64,000 nt of DNA from Rhododendron vialii (lineage: Eukaryota > Streptophyta > Magnoliopsida > Ericales > Ericaceae): contig NC_080566.1 of the NCBI RefSeq assembly GCF_030253575.1, forward strand, positions 33,628,001 through 33,692,000, in the 5' to 3' direction. Shown piece after piece: positions 24,149-37,000 of the stretch. Each line of letters begins with the position of its first letter. Position 1 is the first letter of the stretch. The notes under the pieces are model-generated. The model had not been told where the DNA came from. It did no database searches and saw only the letters and a list, made by a program, of their open reading frames with translations. The position numbers and the translations under genes were made by a program.

Positions 24149-26473
24149 TGCTGCGGGGTTGAATTGGGGATGAGGAAGAGAAGGGAGTGGATAAGAAGAA
24201 GAAGAAGATGATGATATGGGTATAGGAATGCATTATTGACGGGGGAGGAGGGGTAAGGTCGGCCGGCGCCATGATTGCTTATAGTTGTGTTGTGGAAATA
24301 GACAAGGACAGGGAGAATGGGAGATTATAGCAGGAATAGTAGTCGCCAAGTGGGTGGGAGAATCCAGAGGGAAGTGGATTTTGAATTCCGTCGATTTTGG
24401 ACTTTGGTGCTTAATTACACTTATTATTCACTATGTGACAATTGCAGTTCTTCCCCTTTCATTTCTAAAATTTACACATCTCCAATGTTCTCGTATATGT
24501 TACTAAGGGCGTTTCTGCTTAATTAAATTGACTAAAAACCTATGCTTTCACGGAATTTTAGGCTGAATATACTTCTTACATACATCAACTACAACGACGA
24601 CAACACAACAAAAAAATCCATGTAGTCCTCAATTATTGGGGGTATTTGCAGGAGAAGATTAAAGACAGATCTAATCTTTGGCAATATGCTCAAAGTGACT
24701 GCTCTCAGAAAATTATTGAAATAATGGTCCCCCTATACCTGTTTTGTTGCGAAATCATGCCCCCAAATCAAAGCTAAATGACATCAGAAAAGGCAGGCAA
24801 CCCAATTCAATTTCTATACACATTACCATACTTCCTTCATTGATAGTCCAGAGCATCGGTATACACAACAACATACTATTTATCAAAAATAAATTCACTA
24901 TTATCATTAGTTTGTAATCCAATAATATAGCGGAAAAGCCAATACCAAAGCATTTGAATTTCCCTTTTTTGTCAGAATTGTCCTTAGCAATGTCTTGTGC
25001 AAAATGACCCACCTAGAAAGTGCTCCCTTATTTACTGCGATAAGGGACTAAAACAGAACTTCGATCAAATGCTAGTATCCGATCCCACTACCATTTTCTC
25101 GTAGATTTTTGTACTATAACAGAAGAGTTTAGTTGGCCACCCTTTGTACATTCCCTACTACGACCCAGTTCCACTAAAAGAAATAAGTATTTATTTTTTG
25201 AATTAAATGTAATGTATTGTGAAAGAATGACCTATCTCGTAAATCGAAAAATAAGTACTTAAAAAATAAGAACCTTAGCGGAACGGGACCTAATAGATCA
25301 ATGGATCAAAAGTTGTTGAAATCAAGAATTAATTATTAGTTCTTCTATATAAAAGCGTTGTGTTGTTGCAGACCTCATATGATTTATGTTGTGTCCCGTT
25401 ATTGTAGTTTTTTTAAATGTAATTCTCCTACCTTCGAAATGAAAAAAAGAGAGGTTATCTTTTATATTGTTGGGTTAAGCTTTTTTGCTATCTAATCCTT
25501 TTTGGGGTCTAATTGTGATAACTGCACAATTAGATCTTTCATAATCTAATGGCCCACCTACATTTAGGTTCTTTATTGACTTGTAGACTTAGAGACAATT
25601 AGTCGTTCTCGATCACCATTTCTTCCTAATCTAAGATGAACGTAGAAGTCGTTGAGATCAAACAATACAACTATCAAGAAGTTTCACAAAATTGACGTTC
25701 AACGTGCCAACTTGCATGTTAGCAATCTTTAGCTCGACAATCAATACAATTAGGATGTGTTTTCGCTAAACTAAATAGGCTACGTGCTAATGGCGATAGT
25801 CAAGTTGTTTCCACAAAATAGTATTTTTGTTGATATATTAAAAAACATAGGTTTTAGTCCATTTCATTTAGTGTAAACACATCGTAGCGTATTCTACAAA
25901 TATTATTCTCAACTGTCACTTTCTAACTAATTGAATGGAGTTTTTTTCATGGTTGTTTTGGATGTTCACACGACCATATTATATTAAAGGCTTGAAAGCT
26001 TTGTAACACGAAATCAACATGTCATGAGCAACCATTATGGGATTGTAATTTATAAATGCATTTCTTTTCAGCATATAAATAAAGAGCGTGTAACATTACC
26101 AACTACATTGATGTAAGTTCCACATTGACCATAAAAGGCTCAGAGGCATTACAGAGCTAGCCACTATGTTACGCATAGACCTCAAACTGATCTTCGCATC
26201 AAAGGGAATTGGGTTGTCTTGAGTCACGAGAAGAATTTCACAAAAGAAAATTTTTTTTTTCTTTAACCCATGTGTCTGAGCTAACAGTACTGAAAGTTTA
26301 ATAAATGGCTATTATTTTTTTATTTTTGTTGAAAAGAGTTGATAAATAGGATTTTGTATCTTTTTGCTCACTTCAAGAAATGCTAAATTGACAAATTTCA
26401 TCGAACTTCATTCTCTGGTAGCCACAAAATAAGAATTGCTCCAATAGCAATAACTTGTCAGTTGTCACAGCTC
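24149..26473. other. upstream of DiT2 and intergenic DNA
   Basis: The first few hundred bases should contain the DiT2 promoter. A GAAGAAGAAGAAG run is at 24196-24208. No gene is visible. A family A MITE lies at 25160-25293, and the rest is AT-rich with no recognised structure. Confidence 0.45.
25160..25293. repeat. MITE, family A
   Basis: Left arm CCCAGTTCCACTAAAAGAAA and right arm CTTAGCGGAACGGGACCTAA. The interior AATAAGTATTTATTTTTTG matches the copy at 984-1126 closely, including GTAATGTATTGTGAAAGAATG. Confidence 0.75.
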
Positions 26474-26634
26474 GGCTGTGAACGAGCCGAGCAAAGTTTT
26501 GTCGAGTTCGAGCTCATTTCGTTTACTAAACAAGTCAAAAATTTGAGCTCAAGTTCGTATCGCTTACTAAATGAGTCGATCCGAGTATTAACGAGCTCAG
26601 CCGAACTCGTGAACTGCTCGGCTCATTTACAGCC
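26474..26634. repeat. MITE with GGCTGTRAAYGAGCCGAGC ends
   Basis: Left end GGCTGTGAACGAGCCGAGCA. The right end, read on the other strand, is GGCTGTAAATGAGCCGAGCA. The interior is rich in GAGCTC / GAGTTCG. Related GAGCTC-rich text occurs at 43380-43860. Confidence 0.75.
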
Positions 26635-26733
26635 CCAGCCTCAATGTACTAAAAGAGAAGGGAAGAAAGTAAGAAACAGATGGATGAGTAGTGTAATTGT
26701 AAGAACATAAGATTAAGTACGAATCATTTTTTT

Positions 26734-27063
26734 AAGGGCGCCGCTATTCGCAGCCCTTTATTTTCTCTCATAACCCGTTAAAAATTTTCAATTATACTCG
26801 ACAGTTAGTTACCGAAATTGAGATATATTTTCAGCATTTAATTACCGAAATATAATATTTTTTTCAACAGCTATTTACCGAAAATGTATGTTCGGCAGTT
26901 GTTTACCGAAAGTTGAACATATTTTTGACATGTAGTTACTGAAATATAATCTTGTTTTCAACAGCTATTTACCGAAATGTTATTTATGATTTTCAACAAC
27001 CATTTACCGAAATGTAGTAGGTTATGGGAGAAAATAAAGGGCTGCGAATAGCAGCGCCCTTTT
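26734..27063. mobile_element. inverted-repeat element with an internal TTTACCGAAA array
   Basis: Ends AAGGGCGCCGCTATTCGC and GCGAATAGCAGCGCCCTT are near-perfect inverted repeats. They continue through AGCCCTTTATTTTCTC and GAGAAAATAAAGGGC. Between them are about seven degenerate units around ATTTACCGAAAT, spaced roughly 35-50 bases apart. It has no coding capacity. It resembles a non-autonomous DNA transposon with an internal tandem array. Confidence 0.8.
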
Positions 27064-27679
27064 TTAAATAATGTTCAACGAAGTCTGTGTAATTTGATAG
27101 TATTCCTTTTAGTGGGAGAGAACTATTTGGGTGATTTTCGGATTAAAAATAAAAACCATTGCGTGGCTTTGAACCTTTGGTCCACAGAATTTCGATATGA
27201 CCAAACGTAAAGCGGATGCTCTTATCTCAATAGGATAATGCACGTGGCATCACGCCAGCAAACAACAAAAATAGAAGGTCCAGACTCCAGACTCCAGAGT
27301 CAAAGTGGGTCAAGTGACATTGGACAACTTCAATTTTATATACATAAATTAGGTGTTCGGGCCAACTTATTCGCATAAACACTGATCCACCGACCACTTG
27401 CATGGAGTCAAATTAAAGCTGAAGCGAAACTCCGTATGAACTTACCTCAAATGAATTGACAGCACTTAAAGAAATTTTAAATATAATCCTTAAAAAGAGC
27501 AAAACTGAATAAAAAAAAATAAAAAAATCTTAACCACTGAGCCAACCCTCGAAGGAGTTGACATAAGGGACAAGCTTTTAGGTATAAGAAAATTATATTC
27601 CATATTCAAAAAAAGAAAATTATATTCAGGCGGCAGGGTGAATCTTCTCATGATCACTCTTCTAATAGAAAATGAAACT

Positions 27680-27921
27680 TAGCCCCGTCCCAGAACACCT
27701 TCTTAAAAAATAAGTACTTATTTCATATTTTTAAACTCAAAAATAATGTAAATGAAAAATAATTTTGTAATTTTTTTTAATCGTATTAAAGATCTCAATG
27801 AGATCTATCAAACAAGATCCATATTGCATATTTTTAGATTTCAATAAGCCTATAATTTTTTAGCTTGAAATTGCCTTTTTAAAAAATAAGGACTTAAAAC
27901 TCGTTCTGGAACGGAGCCTTA
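27680..27921. repeat. MITE, family A
   Basis: Left end TTAGCCCCGTCCCAGAACAC and right end GTTCTGGAACGGAGCCTTA, with inner arms AAAAAATAAGTACTTATTT and AAAAAATAAGGACTTA. The centre holds GATCTCAATGAGATC, as in the nested copy at 1331-1578. Confidence 0.75.
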
Positions 27922-28150
27922 GTACACTTCTATTCGATAATTTTGATTAGTCCATTTTGTAAATTCCAATGCATATGCCATCCATCACGTAATTGGATAC
28001 CCTGTCTATGTGGACTAATGATATTTATCTATATTGTCAATTCTGATCGCTCATTGCTCTTGGAAAAAAACTGATCTGATGAAACTTTTTTTCATGTTTG
28101 TTCGACTTGATTTTTTACATAAATAAATTATGTTATTTGATATGATGCAA

Positions 28151-28456
28151 TTAGGCATGTCAATGAATTCGATCCGAATCCAATAACGTCGATCTGACAA
28201 TTCGAATCCGGTAATCCAAATATAGATTATATCAGATTAAATCCGTTATTAATACGATCCGAACTTTAATTTTTTTTTAAAAAACCCTATTTTAAATTTT
28301 GGGAAAAATATATATATTTTTCCCTTTTCTGCTAAAATTATGGAAGTAAAAAAAAATATCGGATCAAATTCGGATTTTACGGATTCGAATTACTACTACT
28401 GGATTTATGAAGTTCGGATCTAATTCAGCTCCAATCTGATTCATTGACAGGTCTAA
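28151..28456. repeat. MITE-like repeat, TTAGGCATGTCAATG ends
   Basis: Left end TTAGGCATGTCAATGAATTC and right end GATTCATTGACAGGTCTAA are inverted. Inner arms ATTCGAATCC and GGATTCGAAT pair. GATCCGAAT-type motifs are repeated throughout. No protein is encoded. Confidence 0.65.
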
Positions 28457-28855
28457 CTGCAGTGTTGGAGCGAAAGAAGATGTCATTCTTTTTCTTTTTA
28501 TATTATTATACAAGGAGTCCGGGGCCCGGGCCAATGCTAGTAGGAATCTAGTCAAAGAATGAGAATTTTTCCAAAACAGAATCCTAATAAAATAATGAAA
28601 TCAACCCTAATGCTGAAAAGTAACATTTGTATGCTAACAAAATAATTTCTTACCAACAAAACAACTTCATACCAAAAGTAAGAATATAAAAATCTCTCCA
28701 TCCTTGTCCTACATCAACATCGAAATGCCGGTCGATTTGTCCGCTCAAGTTTGAGGAGAAATTGGAATTGGTTCCCGCTGGTGCGACTCGTTGTTTCCCT
28801 AACAACGTGCACTATACAGTTCTAGTACGTTGAAGAGTTTATATCGTTTGTCAGG

Positions 28856-29147
28856 AAAAGACTACAATACACACCTTTTATTTGGATGTGTATCATATGT
28901 ACCCCCAAAATGTTATGAATTATAGAGAAAATGTTACAAATAGTATTGCTAAAAAGTTACGAATCGTTTAAAGGTTATGAAATATACCAAAATGTTATGA
29001 ATCATAATGAAAATGTTACGAATCGTACTGCTGAAAAGTTATGAATTCTAGAACAAAAGTTATGAAACACTCTAAAACGTTATGAATGAACCACAAAATA
29101 GGTACATATGGTACACCCTTTTAAGAGGTGTGTATTGTAGACTTTCC
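28856..29147. repeat. MITE, family R (ACTACAATACAC ends), second copy
   Basis: Ends AAAGACTACAATACACACCT and AGGTGTGTATTGTAGACTTT are perfect inverted repeats. The interior carries about eight degenerate units around AAAATGTTATGAAT / GTTACGAATCGT. It is in the opposite orientation to the copy at 13462-13724. Confidence 0.8.
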
Positions 29148-31283
29148 CCGTTTGCCAAGATAGTAATAGGGAGTAACACAGCACTAAAAGTAGAAATTCG
29201 AGGAAGAACTAAGCGATGACAAAGTCAAAGATAACGTTGATATGGTCACCTTGTTGGTTCCAAGTAAGACCTAAACTTAGCAATGGATCAGTTACATGTT
29301 ACGATTGACATGGGGTCTCTAAGTATGGTGCCTCAGAGTTTCCAAAGCCATCAGGGGAGCAAACAGATCGAGCTGAGTCGAGTTTTGTAGTATTTGAGCT
29401 CAGCTTTAGGGATGATAATTCCAACCTCTTCATTTCGACCCGTTCCATTCCCCACTCCGATTGGATCAGAGTAAGGAAATTTCTTTGGGGATTGAATCGG
29501 ATTTGGAGGCAAAAAAAGGGGAAGAGGGGTCAGATCGGAGGTGGTTCAGCGTACATCCAACCCAATCCCCCGCCCCATTCCCCGCCCCGCCGTTTCTATT
29601 ACATATATATTATTTACATTTTTACCCCAATACTTATTAGGGTACTCGACCATATATATTGTTGCATTACGCATAGTTAGGCTAGAAGTAGAACGTATTC
29701 CCATTTCCTCTTTCAAGTGGCACAACAATCATTCCAGACTCCAACCATTTCATTGCCGTCAACGCTACAATCATTCCGGACTTCTTTGAATATCTTGACT
29801 CAAAGAAAAAGAAAAAGAAAAGAAAAGAAAAGAGAAGGAAAATGGGAGGAAAGATTTACTATTCACTAAACTTGAAATTTTTATTTTTCTCCTCTTTTTT
29901 TCTTCCAACCAAACGATAGAAGCAGAGATTTTTTAGATTAAGAATTTGATTATGGACCTGAGATGCTTTTGGTATGGAAATTGAGAAAATTTCCATGTTT
30001 TAAAGATGATATGAGATTAGATACATGTGGCTTGGAGCTTTCCCGCTAAAATATATTGTGGTGAAAAAAATTTGAATCGGGGCAGGGATGGAGGGTGGAG
30101 AGTTGAGGTGATTCTCCATTCGGACAACAAGGCAGGGGATGGAGGCAAGGCAAATCTGTGATTTGGGGATCGGAGGTGGGGATGGTCAAATCCATCCCCG
30201 TTTACACACCAGTTGAGCTCAAGCCATCAACAGGCGCCCAACCCTCAACAAGTCAAATCCGGTTCATTTACTAAATAAGTCTCTATAAATGAACTAAGCC
30301 AATATAAAGGATCGACTCGTTTACTACACAACCCTTGATCGCTTCGTTTCCATATCAAAAATAATTAATAAAACAAAATAGTTATACTACCTAAAAGATA
30401 GCGACAAGTATTCCAAGAATTGTCCTCAGGAATTATGAAGGCTGAGTTGCAGTTATTTCAATCGATTTCTAAATTAATTCGGAAAGGGATTTGATTGTTG
30501 GATTTCGAAAACATTAAAAGCTAAATTAAATTAAAGCAATTAAGAAATAACAAAAGTTTATGAGAGAAAAGATCTAGAGTTTCGAATCTACTCAACCCGT
30601 TGTAACAATATTTATGAGATGATAAAGGTTAATTATTCGAATTAATCCGGATATCGTTAGGGTTCGCGGACCCTCATGGTATCGCCTAAAGATATTTATG
30701 AATCACCAAATAGCATGAGGTATCGCCGCCTAGCACAAACCGTCTTACTAGTACGATCCGTCTCTATGGCACGGATCGTCTAATAGCACAGCGCGTCTTA
30801 CGGAGCATAACCCATCTTACTCAGTAATCACAAACAATTAAGAACCGTTATATGAACGTGCATAAAAATCTAGAAAATCATACACAAGATTTGATAGAGA
30901 AAATTAATACCGCAAATAAATCCTCAAGTCATACAACCACGATTCGAATAATAAAAACAATAAATCAAAACATAAAAATCGTTACTCAAAGTTTGAGCTT
31001 CATCTATACCCTAGAAATGAGTTTAGCCGGACATCGGAGTTGTAACCATCGTGATATTGCTTCTGTTCTCCGTTGTGATGTGCGGCAAATATAGGCGCAG
31101 CTCTCTCTTTTTTTTCTTCCGAATTCGTGTGTGATGAAAAAGTCCCCCTCTCTGTTGTGCTTCTTGTCTTTTTATATGTCGTGGTAGCCGACCTTCGGTA
31201 GCAGCCCCATTTCCTTGCATAAGCCCCTGCAGTAATATCGGTAACTTGGGCCCAGCCTTAGTCAGAATAACAATTAAACATTA
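29148..31283. other. intergenic region with a diffuse GC-rich repeat
   Basis: No gene is supported. From 29405 to about 30210 runs text of the type CCCCGCCCCATTCCCCGCCC and GGGGCAGGGATGGAGG, similar to 16550-17288; it is probably an old non-autonomous element with unclear ends. From 30400 to 31280 nothing is recognised. Confidence 0.4.
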
Positions 31284-32638
31284 GGGCCCGTTTAGATGTG
31301 GAAAAAAAATTGAGGGTATTAGTTAATAAGGAATAAGATAGTAGAAGGTATTATTTAATAAGGAGTGACCCACATTGATGTGATATTTATGGAGAGAGAT
31401 TAAATAGTAGGTTGTTTGGATGAGGTATAAAAGAAGGAGAATTAAATAATACTTAGTTTGGATGAAGGATTAATATAAGGGGTATAAGGAAGAGTGGATG
31501 ATATAAAAAGCTGTCAAATGACCCTTTTGTCCTTGTGCAGTCCCTAAATTAATTTATGTATTACGTTTTATATGTAATTGCAAATTTAATTATTCTTTCA
31601 CAATTTAAGTCGTAATATTTATTTCTACTAACAAATTAACGAATTTCGTATTATTATTAAACAATTTTTTTTTATAAAATTTGGTTTTTAAAAAAAAATT
31701 AAGTGTTCAAAATTTCAATCTATTTGAACCGGTGGAAAAATTTTAGTTTTTTGATCATTTTATCCTAAATGGTCATAATTAAATTTTGACTTTATGGCTC
31801 TCGTTGATTAGCCCTAAGAAAGTCGTAGAATCAAATATCTCTTAGGTCTAATCAACGAAAGCTATAGAGTTAAAATTTAATTATGACCATTTAGGATAAA
31901 ATGATCAGAAAACTAAAATCTTTCCACCGGTTCAAACGGATCGAAATTTAGAATACTTAATTTTTCAACCTCTTTAAACCGTTTATATATTAAAAAATAT
32001 GGTTAAAAAAATTAAGAATTCTAAATTTCAATCCGTTTGAACAGGTGGAAAGATTTTAATTTTCTGATCATTTTATCCTAAATGATCATAATTAAATTTT
32101 AACTCTAGGGCTTTCGTTGATTAGCCCTAAGAAAGTCGTAGAATCAAATATCTCTTAGAGCTAACCAACGAGAGCCATAGAGTCAAATTTTAATTATGAC
32201 CATTTAGGATAAAATGATCAGAAAACTAAGATCTTCGCACCGATTCAAACGGATTAAAAATTGGAACACTTATTTTTTTATACCGTTTATATATTAAAAA
32301 ATATAGTTAAAAATTAAGTGTTTCAATTTTTAATATGTTTGAACCGGTGCGAAGATCTTATGATTTTGGATAGAATGGAGAGTAGAATTTGGTTGAATGG
32401 TGGATAGGAAAAGGGGATAACGAGGGGTATTTTTGTCCATAAAATACCCCTCCACAGCTGGATTATTTTTTTGGGACCTCAAAAGGAGCCCAAAATTAAT
32501 CCCGGACAATTCCTTAAACCGGTGAAAACGAAAAGAGGGCTAAACATAACAAGGGAAGAAATTGGAATGCCAAGCAAGGGAAAATGAGTGGACCCCTCTC
32601 CATATACCCCCTCCTTTTTACTCCTTCCAAGCAGGCCC
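31284..32638. mobile_element. Harbinger/Tourist-like element with TTA duplication and nested fold-backs
   Basis: The left end GGGCCCGTTTAGATG pairs with the right end CCAAGCAGGCCC. Both are flanked by TTA (31281-31283 and 32639-32641), the 3-bp target duplication of PIF/Harbinger transposons. At 1355 bp it is long for a Tourist MITE. Much of that length is a set of inner fold-backs (31698-32365) that recur at 47.9-48.5 and 61.4-62.1 kb. No transposase is encoded, so it would be non-autonomous. Confidence 0.7.
31698..32365. repeat. inner fold-back module (GTGTTC...GAACAC), two and a half arms
   Basis: One hairpin spans about 31698-31970 and a second about 32012-32270. A further single arm follows to 32365. 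Arms carry TTCAAACGGATTAAAAATTG, AATTATGACCATTTAGGATA and CTAATCAACGA-type text and their complements. The same module occurs in the elements at 47729-48586 and 61366-62148. Confidence 0.8.
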
Positions 32639-32710
32639 TTAGGCCCAACCAATTGTATGTTCAAATTATTAATATAGATTCGGGGCCCACTAATATATTT
32701 ACAACTTTTA

Positions 32711-32836
32711 TTAGGGAAAATGACGGCCAATGACATGTTTGATAATTAATATCCGTCAATGACATTTTCAGTATTAATAAATATTTTGAGCTTGTCCTTT
32801 AAGAGTATTAATTATCAAAATAAGTTTCCCCTTTTA
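32711..32836. repeat. MITE, family T, second copy
   Basis: TTAGGGAAAATGACGGCCAAT and GATAATTAATATCC match the copy at 16957-17093. The right arm TATTAATTATCAAAATAAG followed by TTTCCCC is somewhat shortened. Confidence 0.7.
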
Positions 32837-33339
32837 TTATTCTGCTAACTCATTCCACTTCTAGTACCACGTACACGGCAGCACACTAGGACGAGGAAAA
32901 ATTATACTAGGACGCAATCCATGCTTCTCAGCAACTAAACAAAGCCCATTTAAAATGTCAAAACTTTCAAATACCTACAACACACAAATCGAGCATTAAT
33001 CTCCGGAGTAACAATATAAACGGACTCAGAAAGGATAAATTGGAGGGCGCGTATGTGAACATGTACGCGCCTATCAAACTTAAACACGAGCTCGAGTTTG
33101 ACTAGATTACTACACAAATTAAGCCTGGCCAAGTCTTATTGAGCTGGGTCTCAAGTTGCGCACGAATAGCCCTGTTAACCATTCTTTGTGGCTGGATCAT
33201 TTTAGAGAGGCAATGGGGGTTGTGGACTTGCTCTAATCACACCCAGCAAAAAAAAAAAATTTTGGAGTACCAGCAGTGCCAAGATTTTCGAATTTTTATC
33301 CGAAAATGTCTTCAAATGTGAAATTACTGATTAAGATTC

Positions 33340-33890
33340 ACTTGTATCTTTGAGCCCTGTACGTTAAAGTAAACCTCAACCATTTATTTCACCATAATCA
33401 TGGATCTTTGAGGCTTATACGTTAAAGTAAATTTCAACCATTTAGTGGTGTTTCTATTAATAAAAGAAATACTAAAAAATTAACACATTTTACCTTATTG
33501 TTTTTACTAACAAAAAAGTTATAGCATTTTAAATATCTCATTTTCACTAACAAAAAAGTTACAGCATTTTAACATCTCGTTTTCATTAAAAAAACAGTTG
33601 TCAATTTTTTTTTTAACTATAGTAACTTTACTCACAAATTCATCAACAACTTATTAACTATCGAAAACAACTTGACATTTTTTAACAATTTATTCACCGT
33701 CGGATACACCAAATAACTTTTCAACTATAAATAACAATTTATAAATTTTTCACCGCGAAAAACACCCTAACTACCGAAAATAACTTGACATTTTTCAACA
33801 ATTTATTCACCGTCGGATACATCTAATAACTTTTCAACTATAAATAAAAATTTACAAATTTTTCACCTCGAAAAACACCCCTACTCTCGG
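33340..33890. promoter_or_regulatory. RIBA upstream region built of three local tandem duplications
   Basis: The 700 bases before the RIBA ATG hold three separate duplicated stretches. One centres on TACGTTAAAGTAAA (about 33360 and 33420). A second centres on ACTAACAAAAAAGTTA (about 33508 and 33546). A third is a unit of about 114 bases containing TTATTCACCGTCGGATACA (about 33690 and 33803). The promoter and 5' UTR of RIBA must lie in or next to this block. No specific regulatory site can be named. Confidence 0.55.
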
Positions 33891-34043
33891 GTTTTTCCAC
33901 GCACCTGACGTGGCGGTGCCGCAATTAAAAAATCGCCCAATTTTTAACAATATCTGTTTCTGGTTTTATCTAAAATAAACCCCCCGGATCTCTCCTCTCT
34001 GCGCATTCTCTGCTTCTCTGGACAGACGATCGTTATTCGAGTG

Positions 34044-37000
34044 ATGGCTTCGAATGGGCTCAACCTCCACTGTTCTTCGTTTGCTCTTTCTCGTTCACGG
34101 TAAGCCTGTTTCCTTTCCCATTCTCTTCAAGATTTCCTTCCAAAAGTTTTCGAGGAAACGATTGCCCGAGGAGAAAGCTTTTCTGGTTTTTCTTTTGTGC
34201 GGTAGAATTCATTTGCTTCGTTGAACTTTCTGATTGGAAACTTGGGGTGGTTTTCTACGTGGGTTTGTTTGGAGCTCAATTTATGTTGTAATCGATTGGA
34301 AGGATAGTTAATGGAGGATTTATGGAAGCCAATAATGATTTTGGAAGACTGTTGGAATGTTGATCATGTTGCGCAATGCGGATTTCCTGTCGATACTTGA
34401 TAGGAATTGAAACTTTTGGAAGAATCACCTAATTTATCATCTTTTTTTTTTTTTTGTGGGTAAGTTAACATTTTATAACAAACCACAAGAAAACTTCTAT
34501 CCCAGGGCCGAACCTTAGGAGAACACAAAACAGCAAAACAACTAGATACACTCAAACTAGAAGCACAACTCACTCCTACAAAGCAAAGAAGGAGTCACAT
34601 CCCAATTCCTACATAAAGAAAAAATTTCACTGGAATAAGGAAATTTCCCCCATGAACACACTCTATCTCTAATATGAGCCACTATAATGGAAAGAACATC
34701 TTCAGAAGTGCAGGATTTTTGAGAGAAGATCCTAGCATTTCGTTCCAGCCAAATGTAATAGAGTGTAGCAGCCAAAGATAGCTTTTCACCCGACAATGTT
34801 GACTGAACCAAACAATCTCGAAGTCCCGGTCACCAGGTAACCGAACAACCAAATTCCTTTTCAAAATGTTAGACCAAATGATTCTAGAAAAGTTGCAATA
34901 AAAAAAGAGGTGCATATGGGTCTCCATTTGCTGCTGGCACAAAACACAAGTAGGGTGCACATTCATACCCCATTCTCTAAGCCTATCCTTTTTGGCTAAC
35001 CTCTTGCAACAAGCAAGCCAAGCAAGAAAGGCCCACTTGGGCACATTCCCATGAAACCACACCACAGAACGCCAAGGATGTTCCTGACCAACATTCCGAA
35101 TAGCATTCCAAGCAGATTTGGTGGTATACTGACCAGAAGAAGAAGGTGACCAAAAAATCTCATCCTCCTGCTGAGGTTTAGGAAGAAACCCAACAGGAGT
35201 AGCTCCAGCAATCTGCATAGTGAATCTATTGTGAGACCTGGGCCAATTCCACCTGCCATCTTGAATGAATAATATCAGAAACCTTCATAGATAGAGACCT
35301 CCCTAAGTTGTAAACCACATCCTCACCAAACCGAAGATACAGGGGCCCAAGCGGATGCCAATTGTCAAGCCAAACAAAGGTATTATTGTCATTCCCAATT
35401 CTATGCTTGATTAAAGGCTGACCCAAAGATCTCAGTTTGAACAATTTCTTAATGGTCCAAGAGGAATCATTAGGAGGGTCCATATACCACAGGTTCCTAT
35501 GCTTACTGACATAAGCATGTATCCATCGCACCCACAAGGTATCAGCTTTCTTACTTATGGCCCACAAATGGCGAAGCATAGTTGCCTTATTCCATTCTTT
35601 CAAAGGTTTAAAACCTAGACCACCCTCCTTCTTAGGAGTGCAGACATCAGCCCATTTAACTTTGCCACTAGAAGATTTGAGCTCCACACCAGTCCAAAGG
35701 AAGACCCTCAACATGCTCTCAATTTCTTTCAGAATTCGTTGAGGCAGGATAAACAAGGAACACCAATAAACTTGGATAGTCAGCAGCACATTAGACCAAC
35801 TCATAATTCTTTGATGAACCCTTTCTTTAAGAATAGCACAGTCCTCGTACCTTAGCCTAGAAGAGATCAATGGCACACCAAGATATCTCACTGGAAGATG
35901 ACCCTCAGGAATAGGGAGAATATCAAGTAAAGCCCCTTTCAAATCTTCATCCAATCCAGAGAAAAATATTTGACTTTTCTGTAAATTGGGCTTAAGGCCA
36001 GAAAACAAGTACAACTCATCCAAAGTAGACTTAAACACACAAAGAGAACCACAATCAGCACTAGACAGCAAAAACAAATCATCTGCAAATGCTAAATGAG
36101 ACAAAGAAAGGGTACCACATTTTGGATGGTAAGAAAACTGTCCATCACTAATTTTCTTCTTGAGGATTGCATAAAACCCCTCCATGACAAAAAGGAACAG
36201 ATAGGGGGAGATGGGATCTCCCTGACGTAAACCCCGAGCACCTTTAAAGAAGCCCTCAAGTTCACCATTGATCACAACAGAAAACATGGTAGACGAGACA
36301 CAAATCTTAATCCATCTAATAAACTTCTGAGGGAAATCCATAGCATGCATAACATCAAACAAGAATTCCCAGTCAACAGATCGTATGCCTTCATAAGATC
36401 AATCTTTACAGCACACCTTTCAGGCAAAGCATTCCTGAGGAAGAATGGGTTGCAACTGAGAGCCAGAAGCTTTGTAATACACTTATAGATCACATTGCAG
36501 CAAGCAATGGGTCTATAATCCTTCATAGTAAGAGGGCAACTCAACTTAGGAACAAGAGTTAATGCAGTGGCATTCCAACCTTTAGGCAAACACCTATGTG
36601 TGAAGAAATACTTAACAGCATTCACGACATCAGGACCAACTATAGACCAATTCTTATGAAAGAAACTAGCACTAAACCCGTCAGGACCAGGGGCCTTATC
36701 ACCCCCTATGGCGACCATAGCCTTTTTGATCTCCTCTGCAGTGACATCTTGAATAAGCACATCCTTCGTATGCATAGGCACTTTAGAGGTAACTAAGGAA
36801 CTCATAACACCAGCAGAACTCATCTTGAGATTAAACTTTTCACCCAACAATTTCTTATAGAACCCCAGAATTTCAACTTTAATGGCTGCTGGCTCCTCGA
36901 ATATATTACCATTCTCATCACTAATAGAAAAGATTTTACTATGAACTATATGGCTCTTTACCTTTTTATGAAATTTTTTTGAGTTTTGATCTCCCAAAGC

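Noticed and set aside
26734..27063. Regular TTTACCGAAA units considered as a CRISPR-like array
   Set aside because: The units are short, degenerate and unevenly spaced, lie inside a transposon-like inverted repeat, and the sequence is a plant nuclear genome.
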